Below are positions 6,792 through 11,018 of a stretch of DNA of 11,018 nucleotides, piece by piece; position 1 is the stretch's first letter; each line of letters starts with the position of its first letter. The DNA lies in assembly GCA_003660905.1 (NCBI GenBank), contig QMVB01000027.1:1-11018 (forward strand), given 5' to 3'. The notes beneath the pieces were generated by a model. It ran no database searches. It worked only from the letters and a program-made list of their open reading frames with translations, and was not told the origin of the DNA. The stretch is from Candidatus Nanohalarchaeota archaeon (lineage in GTDB: Archaea; EX4484-52). The position numbers were made by a program, and so were the translations under genes.

Positions 6792-7493
6792 ATGAAAAAG
6801 AATGATTTTATTGAAATGGAGTACACTGCCAAAATAAAAACTACAGGGGAAGTATTTGACCTTACAAGCGAAGCAAAAGCAAAGGAACTGAATATATACA
6901 ATAGCGCGTATTCTTATCACCCCATAATTATAATACTGGGGCAGGGTTTTGTGCTGAAATCACTCGAGGACAAACTTCTTGGCATTGATGAAAAAGATAT
7001 AGGGAAAAAATTTACATTTGCATTCAAGCCCGAAGAGGCATTTGGTAAAAGAGATCCTAAACTCGTCAGAACATTCTCATCCTCTTTTTTCAAGGCAAAA
7101 AACATAACTCCTGTTGTTGGGCAGAGCATTAAGATAGAAGACAGGAAAGGAACGGATTTGACCGGCAAGATAATGTCTGTCTCTGCAGGCAGAGTAAAAG
7201 TGGATTTCAACCATATTCTGGCAGGAAAAGAAGTGGAATATGAAGTTATACTGAATAAATTATTTAAGACAATAGAAGAGAAAACCGATGCAGTAATCCA
7301 GATGTTTGCTCCGTTAAAAGCAGATAAAATAACAAAAAAAATTGATAAAAACATTCTTACTGTTAATCTTCCAAAAGAAATGGACAATGTTGTCATCAAG
7401 CAGTTGATTGCAAAATATTCAACTGAATTCATCGAAAAAATTGACGAAGTGAAATTCGTCGAAACATTTAAAAATATAATAGTCAATAAATAA
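6792..7493 (+). CDS. Long archaeal FKBP-type peptidyl-prolyl cis-trans isomerase (SlyD-like, with IF domain)
   Basis: This protein catalyses prolyl isomerisation and probably acts as a cytosolic folding helper. The FKBP core has DFIEMEYTAKIKTTGEVFDLT (5-25), ILGQGFVLKSLEDKLLGIDEKDIG (48-71) and FAFKPEEAFGKRDPKLVRTF (76-95). An insert-in-flap domain follows (about 90-140, with VGQSIKIEDRKGTDLTGKIMSVSAGRVKVDFNH), and the fold closes with LAGKEVEYEVIL (143-154). Residues 155-233 form an extra C-terminal region, as in the large (about 26 kDa) archaeal FKBPs. No signal peptide or membrane helix is seen. The gene lies 49 bp before ftsZ on the same strand, and read-through into ftsZ is likely because ftsZ has a Shine-Dalgarno sequence but no well-placed TATA box. 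Confidence 0.92.
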   Translation: MKKNDFIEMEYTAKIKTTGEVFDLTSEAKAKELNIYNSAYSYHPIIIILGQGFVLKSLEDKLLGIDEKDIGKKFTFAFKPEEAFGKRDPKLVRTFSSSFFKAKNITPVVGQSIKIEDRKGTDLTGKIMSVSAGRVKVDFNHILAGKEVEYEVILNKLFKTIEEKTDAVIQMFAPLKADKITKKIDKNILTVNLPKEMDNVVIKQLIAKYSTEFIEKIDEVKFVETFKNIIVNK

Positions 7494-7522
7494 TATTGAA
7501 TAATAATTGGCATAATTCAATA
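7494..7522. repeat. 8-bp inverted repeat between the FKBP gene and ftsZ
   Basis: TATTGAAT (7494-7501) and ATTCAATA (7515-7522) are perfectly complementary across 13 bases. The element begins right after the FKBP stop codon and ends 11 bases before the ftsZ Shine-Dalgarno sequence. It could form an mRNA hairpin acting on stability or ftsZ translation, or serve as a DNA-binding site. Being AT-only apart from one G/C pair, the hairpin would be weak. Confidence 0.4.
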
Positions 7523-7533
7523 ATAGAAAAGAA

Positions 7534-7538
7534 GGGGT
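7534..7538 (+). promoter_or_regulatory. Ribosome binding site of ftsZ
   Basis: AAGGGGT lies 4-5 bases before the ATG at 7543. It is one of the few Shine-Dalgarno-like sites in the window and supports Met1 over the in-frame ATG at 7603 (Met21). It also argues that ftsZ is translated from a leadered, possibly FKBP-ftsZ, message. Confidence 0.55.
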
Positions 7539-7542
7539 AAAA

Positions 7543-8724
7543 ATGGATTCTCTAATTGAAAATGTATTAGGAAATGAAAAAAGCACTAATGAAGAAGATA
7601 CAATGGTGCGGCAAAGTAGCAGTATTTTGGAAGAAAGTCCGAAAGAAATAATTGATTCTTCTGTACAGAAGCAGCAGCAGGGTATAAATGATGACTTAAA
7701 AGTAATACTTGAACAAAGAAGAGCAAAGATAAAAGTCATTGGTTGCGGCGGTGCAGGAAAAAATACATTAAACCGGTTGGCGGATGTAGGCATTATTGGC
7801 GCAGATACAATTGCAGTAAATACAGATGCGCAGGATTTGCTTTATACTCAGGCAAATGAAAAAATATTGATTGGCGTTGAACTTACAAACGGACTTGGCG
7901 CAGGATCAAATCCATCTATTGGAGAAGCTTCTGCTAAAGAATCAAGGGAAAGCATAAAAAGCGCAATTTCCAAAGCAGACATGACCTTTATCACGTGCGG
8001 TCTTGGAGGCGGAACAGGAACCGGCTCAGCGCCGGTGGTTGCTGAAACATCCAAAAAAAGCGGAGCATTGACTGTTGCAATCGTTACTGTTCCATTCACT
8101 ATGGAAGGAGCACACAGGATAAACAACGCAAAGGAAGGGCTTGAAAAACTCGAAAGCAATGTTGACACACTTATAATAATACCGAATGACAAACTCATTC
8201 AGATTGCTCCTGATGTTTCAATAAATACAGCATTTAAAATAGCAGACGAGATTCTTGTAAATGCAGTGAAAGGAATAACTGAGATGGTTACAAAACCAGG
8301 TCTTATAAATCTTGATTTTGCCGACATAAAAGCAATCATGAATGAGGGCGGCGTCGCAATGATTGGAATGGGGGAGTCTGACACAGAAAAAAGAGCAACA
8401 GAAGCTGTAAAAAAAGCCCTTAACAATCCATTGCTTGATGTTGATATAGAAGGCGCAACAGGAGCTCTTATAAATGTCGTAGGCGGAAGTTCCCTTACCC
8501 TAAAAGAATCCAAGGAAGTTGTTGAAACCGTTACAAGCAAATTGTCCCCGGACGCAAAGATAATATGGGGTGCATCTATTGAAAAAGAACTTGGAGACTT
8601 ACTCCGTGTAATGGTAATCGTTACAGGCGTAAAATCCACCCAGATATATGGAGGCAACAGGGAAGAATTCAAGGAAAGGCACAGGGCAGAGATGAAAACC
8701 AAGCTCGGAATTGATTTTATTTAA
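7543..8724 (+). CDS. ftsZ: Cell division protein FtsZ (archaeal FtsZ1 type)
   Basis: This is a tubulin-like GTPase that polymerises at mid-cell into the division ring. After an N-terminal extension of about 60 residues, low in complexity and rich in Glu, Ser and Gln, come the T1 loop IKVIGCGGAGKNTLNRL (63-79) and the VNTDAQDL block (92-99). The tubulin signature GLGGGTGTGSAPV (153-165) follows, then the catalytic T7 loop INLDFADIKAIMNEGG (255-270) with D258 and D261. ATGALINVVGG (305-315) and AKIIWGASI (338-346) belong to the C-terminal domain. The tail KERHRAEMKTKLGIDFI resembles archaeal FtsZ1 tails, not bacterial ZipA/FtsA-binding peptides. The T1 loop reads GAGKN where FtsZ1 usually has GAGNN; the final Asn is kept. 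At 393 aa it is of normal length. The secE-nusG pair often next to archaeal ftsZ is not here. Confidence 0.97.
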   Translation: MDSLIENVLGNEKSTNEEDTMVRQSSSILEESPKEIIDSSVQKQQQGINDDLKVILEQRRAKIKVIGCGGAGKNTLNRLADVGIIGADTIAVNTDAQDLLYTQANEKILIGVELTNGLGAGSNPSIGEASAKESRESIKSAISKADMTFITCGLGGGTGTGSAPVVAETSKKSGALTVAIVTVPFTMEGAHRINNAKEGLEKLESNVDTLIIIPNDKLIQIAPDVSINTAFKIADEILVNAVKGITEMVTKPGLINLDFADIKAIMNEGGVAMIGMGESDTEKRATEAVKKALNNPLLDVDIEGATGALINVVGGSSLTLKESKEVVETVTSKLSPDAKIIWGASIEKELGDLLRVMVIVTGVKSTQIYGGNREEFKERHRAEMKTKLGIDFI

Positions 8725-8761
8725 TTTTTTCATTTTACATTATTTATTCTTTTTTTATTTT
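8725..8761 (+). terminator. T-rich terminator downstream of ftsZ
   Basis: The ftsZ stop is followed at once by T6 (8725-8730), further T-rich DNA and T7 (8750-8756). Oligo-T tracts on the coding strand are the main intrinsic termination signal in archaea. The adjoining dyad (8758-8787) could contribute a hairpin, although it lies after the T tracts on this strand. Confidence 0.5.
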
Positions 8762-8787
8762 GTTACTATTCTGAAGTAGTAACAAAA
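8758..8787. promoter_or_regulatory. Perfect 11-bp dyad, candidate operator of the winged-helix-gatA unit
   Basis: TTTTGTTACTA (8758-8768), an 8-base spacer TTCTGAAG, and TAGTAACAAAA (8777-8787) form a 30-bp element with perfect arms. The spacer itself holds TTC/GAA. The element ends 8 bases before the TATA-like box, where an activator or an autoregulator binding over the BRE would sit. The first gene downstream encodes a small winged-helix protein, so autoregulation is the natural reading; this is inference. Confidence 0.6.
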
Positions 8788-8795
8788 CGCAAAAG

Positions 8796-8804
8796 CTTAT
8801 AAAG
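8796..8804 (+). promoter_or_regulatory. TATA-like box of the winged-helix-gatA unit
   Basis: CTTATAAAG is centred 27 bases upstream of the ATG at 8827, with AAAACGCAAAAG before it as possible BRE. The ATG has no Shine-Dalgarno sequence (CTTTAATGTATATATGG), so the message is probably leaderless. Confidence 0.6.
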
Positions 8805-8826
8805 TTTTCTCTACTTTAATGTATAT

Positions 8827-9129
8827 ATGGTAAGAAATATAATAAATAATATTAATGGCACTAATGGAAAATATCTATTGTTCAAGAAAAAACCGGTGGA
8901 TGTCTTAATGTACTTGCAAGACAATACAAGACCAAAATATGTCTCATACATCTCCAAGGAAATAAACTGCACTTATGCCCACACAGAAAAAATACTGGAT
9001 ACATTCAGGGAGTTGAGTATGGTTTCATTTAAAAAAGATGGAAGGAGAAAATACATTAAACTTACAAACAAGGGAGAAAAAATAGGCAAACTGGTTGAAA
9101 ATCTTTTAATAATTTGCAATGATAGATAG
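8827..9129 (+). CDS. Small winged-helix DNA-binding protein (MarR/PadR-like fold)
   Basis: This 100-aa protein is probably a transcription regulator. After a polar N-terminus, KKPVDVLMYLQDNTRPKYVSYISKEINCTYAHTEKILDTFRELSMVSFKK (21-70) gives helix 1, then a helix-turn-helix (YVSYISKEINCTYAHTEKILDTFRELSMV). The wing DGRRKYIKLTNKGEKIGKLVENL (71-93) follows, with the LTxKG phrase common in MarR-type and other archaeal winged helices. No effector domain is present, so it is likely a DNA-binding dimer. It ends 2 bp before the gatA ATG, giving a two-gene unit, and sits behind the 30-bp dyad. The leaderless start at 8827 is fixed by TATA spacing. The target genes are unknown; itself and gatA are the obvious candidates. 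Confidence 0.85.
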   Translation: MVRNIINNINGTNGKYLLFKKKPVDVLMYLQDNTRPKYVSYISKEINCTYAHTEKILDTFRELSMVSFKKDGRRKYIKLTNKGEKIGKLVENLLIICNDR

Positions 9130-9131
9130 GT

Positions 9132-10550
9132 ATGAAAAAATCATGCCTTGATTTCACAAAAGAAGTTGCAGAAGGAAAAATTAATCTCATTGACTATTAC
9201 AACAATTTCTACAGGCAAATAGATGCGCTAAAGCCATTAAATTACATAATTACTGCAAACCCAAAAGAAAATGCTATTGAAACAGCAAAAGATTTGAGCA
9301 GAGAAATAAAAAAGAATAAAAATATATTAAAAGAAAAGCCTCTGCTTGGAATTCCCATCACAATAAAAGACTGCATTACAACAAAAAATCTGCGAACAAC
9401 TGCTGGCTCAAAAATTCTGGACAATTACATTCCTGCATTTGATGCAACAGTTGTTGAAAAAATAAAAAATGCAGGGGGGATTATTGTCGGGAAAACTTCT
9501 ATGGATGAATTCGGGTTTGGAACATTTTCCACAAACTGCGCCTATGGCGCACCCAAAAACCCAGTTGACAACCATCGTTCGTGCGGCGGCTCATCAGGAG
9601 GAGCATGCGGATTTACTGCCAAAATAGATATGCCTCATCTGGCAGTAGCTGAATCAACAGGCGGGTCTATTTCATGCCCTGCTTCTTTTTGCGGTGTTTT
9701 TGGGATTACTCCAACTTACGGAAGAGTATCCCGCTGGGGGATGATTGATTATGCCAGCTCATTTGACAAAATTGGCTCTGCTGCGTCCTATCTTGAAGAT
9801 GCAGTGCTTTTGCTCAATATAATTTCAGGAATTGACGAAAAGGATTCAACAACAGTGGAGATCAAAAAAATTGTTTTGGATGAAAAAAAGCAGAGAAACA
9901 TATCTCTTGCAATCCCAAAAGAATACATTGATGCAATTGAGGATAAGAACATACTGGAGCAATTCGATAGGGCAAAAGATGTTCTGTTAAAAAAAGGAGT
10001 AAAAATCCATGAAGTGAGCTTGAAGACAACAAAATACGCGCTTTCCTGTTATTACATAATTGCAATGGCAGAGGCATCCACAAACCTTGCAAAATACTGC
10101 GGTCTTCGATATGGTATGCAGGAAAATCCAGAACAGAAGCATTTTGATAAATATTTCACTCATATAAGGACCAAATATCTCGGGACAGAGGCAAAGAGAA
10201 GAAGCATAATCGGAACTTACATCCGGATGGCAGGATTCCGCGACAAATACTATCTAAAGGCAATGCAGACAAGAACGCTCATAATAGAGGATTTCAAAAA
10301 AATCTTCAAAAAATACGACGCTATCTTTGCCCCCACAATGCCGATTGTTGCTCCTAAATTCAGTGATATAGAAAAGCTGAGCCCGAAGCAGAACTATTCT
10401 CTTGATATTTTAACAGTCGGACCTAATTTGGCGGGATTTCCAACAATAAGCATTCCCTTTGGAAAAGTTGAAAACATGCCTGTCGGCATGCAATTAATCG
10501 GAGACCATTTATGCGAGGAAAGAATTGCAAATATCGCTAATTTAATCTAA
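9132..10550 (+). CDS. gatA: Asp-tRNA(Asn)/Glu-tRNA(Gln) amidotransferase subunit A
   Basis: GatA is the glutaminase subunit of GatCAB. It releases ammonia from glutamine, which GatB uses to convert Asp-tRNA(Asn) (in archaea) or Glu-tRNA(Gln) to the amide form. The amidase-signature fold is complete at 472 aa. The catalytic Lys79 lies in GIPITIKDC, the cis-Ser S154 in CGGSSGGACG, and the nucleophile S179 in STGGSI. GatA-specific blocks follow: GITPTYGRVSRWGMIDYASSFDKIG (191-215), SCYYIIAMAEASTNLAKYCGLRYG (305-328), the RR of EAKRRSIIGTY (353-363), D425 in YSLDILTVGPNLAGFPTISIP, and PVGMQLIG (450-457). Two usually strict positions differ: DTGGSIR reads STGGSIS (S175, S181). The C-terminus is slightly short. 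gatB and gatC are not in the window. It follows the winged-helix gene by 2 bp. Confidence 0.94.
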   Translation: MKKSCLDFTKEVAEGKINLIDYYNNFYRQIDALKPLNYIITANPKENAIETAKDLSREIKKNKNILKEKPLLGIPITIKDCITTKNLRTTAGSKILDNYIPAFDATVVEKIKNAGGIIVGKTSMDEFGFGTFSTNCAYGAPKNPVDNHRSCGGSSGGACGFTAKIDMPHLAVAESTGGSISCPASFCGVFGITPTYGRVSRWGMIDYASSFDKIGSAASYLEDAVLLLNIISGIDEKDSTTVEIKKIVLDEKKQRNISLAIPKEYIDAIEDKNILEQFDRAKDVLLKKGVKIHEVSLKTTKYALSCYYIIAMAEASTNLAKYCGLRYGMQENPEQKHFDKYFTHIRTKYLGTEAKRRSIIGTYIRMAGFRDKYYLKAMQTRTLIIEDFKKIFKKYDAIFAPTMPIVAPKFSDIEKLSPKQNYSLDILTVGPNLAGFPTISIPFGKVENMPVGMQLIGDHLCEERIANIANLI

Positions 10551-10589
10551 AAGAAAGCTCCATATCTTTGTTGTGAGGCAATCCATTTT

Positions 10590-10609
10590 TTAGTGAGAGT
10601 TGCCACTAA
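10590..10609. repeat. 6-bp dyad upstream of the last gene
   Basis: TTAGTG (10590-10595) and CACTAA (10604-10609) are inverted around an 8-base spacer, about 20 bases upstream of the TATA-like box of the next gene. It follows T6 (10586-10591), which may terminate gatA. It may be an operator, but the arms are short. Confidence 0.3.
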
Positions 10610-10614
10610 CAAAA

Positions 10615-10623
10615 CTTTATTAA
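10615..10623 (+). promoter_or_regulatory. TATA-like box of the membrane-anchored protein gene
   Basis: CTTTATTAA is centred about 29 bases before the ATG at 10648. As at other heads of units here, no Shine-Dalgarno sequence follows. Confidence 0.45.
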
Positions 10624-10647
10624 TTTCAATTCAATAAAAATATAACT

Positions 10648-11018
10648 ATGAAAAATAAAAATAAAATTGGATTGATTATTATAGGAATTATTTTAATCAT
10701 TGCATGCGGATGTTTTATATTGAAAGAGGAAATGAGGTTAGATGATAAATCAATTGAAAAAGCAGGAATTTTTGTTGACGGGAACTTTGAAGAAATGCCT
10801 GACCTCCAGTTTCCTGTAGACAAAACTCAAGCTGAAAGAATAGTCAAAGAATTTTGCGAACCTGAAAATTCAGATTATATGTATAATTATAGAGTAATGA
10901 AAAAAATTGACAATGAATGGAGAATACCAATTATGAATCTTAATTGTCCATGTTATGCAACAGTAAATGCAGAAACAGGAGAAACAAATTGCATGAAAAA
11001 CATTCCGTTTGGGACTGG
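10648..11018 (+). CDS. Membrane-anchored or lipoprotein-like secreted protein, 3' end outside the window
   Basis: An open frame of 123 codons runs off the right edge. It starts MKNKNKIGLIIIGIILIIAC: a basic N-terminus, a hydrophobic helix (7-19) and C20 in a lipobox-like IIAC, followed by another Cys (C22). The rest is hydrophilic and extracytoplasmic in character. TQAERIVKEFCEP (60-72), YMYNYRVMKKIDNEWRIPI (77-95) and CYATVNAETGETNC (102-115) recall PepSY-like domains, which share the pattern A-x-x-x-V ... W-x-V ... A-x-V-(N/D)-A-x-T-G-x. This is a resemblance only. Four Cys residues (70, 100, 102, 115) could form disulfides. The gene has its own TATA-like box and is not part of the gatA unit by spacing (97 bp). 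Confidence 0.7.
   Translation, partial: MKNKNKIGLIIIGIILIIACGCFILKEEMRLDDKSIEKAGIFVDGNFEEMPDLQFPVDKTQAERIVKEFCEPENSDYMYNYRVMKKIDNEWRIPIMNLNCPCYATVNAETGETNCMKNIPFGT

Noticed and set aside
6917..7513. 198-codon open frame on the minus strand
   Set aside because: It lies opposite the well-supported FKBP gene and has a hydrophobic, Ser/Phe-rich composition typical of the antisense of AT-rich coding DNA.
7603..7605. Alternative ftsZ start at Met21
   Set aside because: The upstream ATG at 7543 has a Shine-Dalgarno-like AAGGGGT at proper spacing and 7603 does not. Long N-terminal extensions are normal in archaeal FtsZ.
8199..8702. 167-codon open frame on the minus strand
   Set aside because: It is antisense to ftsZ, whose motifs are unmistakable. 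No start signals and no recognisable domain.
10626..10823. 65-codon open frame on the minus strand
   Set aside because: It overlaps the start of the plus-strand anchored protein, which has a proper TATA box, hydrophobic anchor and open frame to the window end.
1..11018. CRISPR array, defence island or prophage
   Set aside because: No regularly spaced direct repeats, no cas-like genes, integrases or toxin-antitoxin pairs were seen. The gene content is mostly housekeeping.

Overview
The window looks like chromosome of a low-GC archaeon. It carries archaeal-type ribosomal proteins uL3 and uL4, an FtsZ of the archaeal FtsZ1 type, a long archaeal FKBP with an inserted chaperone-like domain, and GatA. 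Most transcription-unit heads have a TATA-like box about 22-28 bases before the ATG and no Shine-Dalgarno sequence, which points to leaderless mRNAs. Small compact genes, A/T-rich codons and an S10 operon broken after rpl4 suggest a DPANN-type lineage (Woesearchaeota/Pacearchaeota-like). That placement is inference; the domain Archaea is much firmer.

Layout. 1-493: a decayed, internally deleted IS1182-type transposase on the minus strand, then a non-coding stretch with a perfect 11-bp inverted repeat and the rpl3 promoter. 494-2318 (+): rpl3-rpl4. 5934-2325 (-): a three-gene unit made of a 93-aa single-pass membrane protein, an 889-aa P2-type cation ATPase and an HD-domain phosphohydrolase. 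Its last two genes overlap by ATGA, and its end meets rpl4 with only 6 bp between. 5935-6088: divergent promoter region. 6089-6643 (+): SAM-dependent methyltransferase. 6792-8724 (+): FKBP-type prolyl isomerase followed by ftsZ. 8827-10550 (+): small winged-helix regulator and gatA, 2 bp apart, behind a perfect 11-bp dyad next to the TATA box. 10648-end (+): start of a membrane-anchored or lipoprotein-like secreted protein, cut by the window.

Functions: translation (uL3, uL4, GatA for amide aminoacyl-tRNA formation), cell division (FtsZ), folding (FKBP), ion transport (ATPase with its small partner) and two generic enzymes (HD hydrolase, methyltransferase). No CRISPR array, tRNA, rRNA or obvious defence system was found. 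The points most worth a second look are the ATPase's altered M4 ion-site motif (PNSLP in place of PEGLP), GatA's altered amidase-signature loop (STGGSIS in place of DTGGSIR), the dyad controlling the winged-helix/gatA unit, and the relic transposon beside a ribosomal operon.
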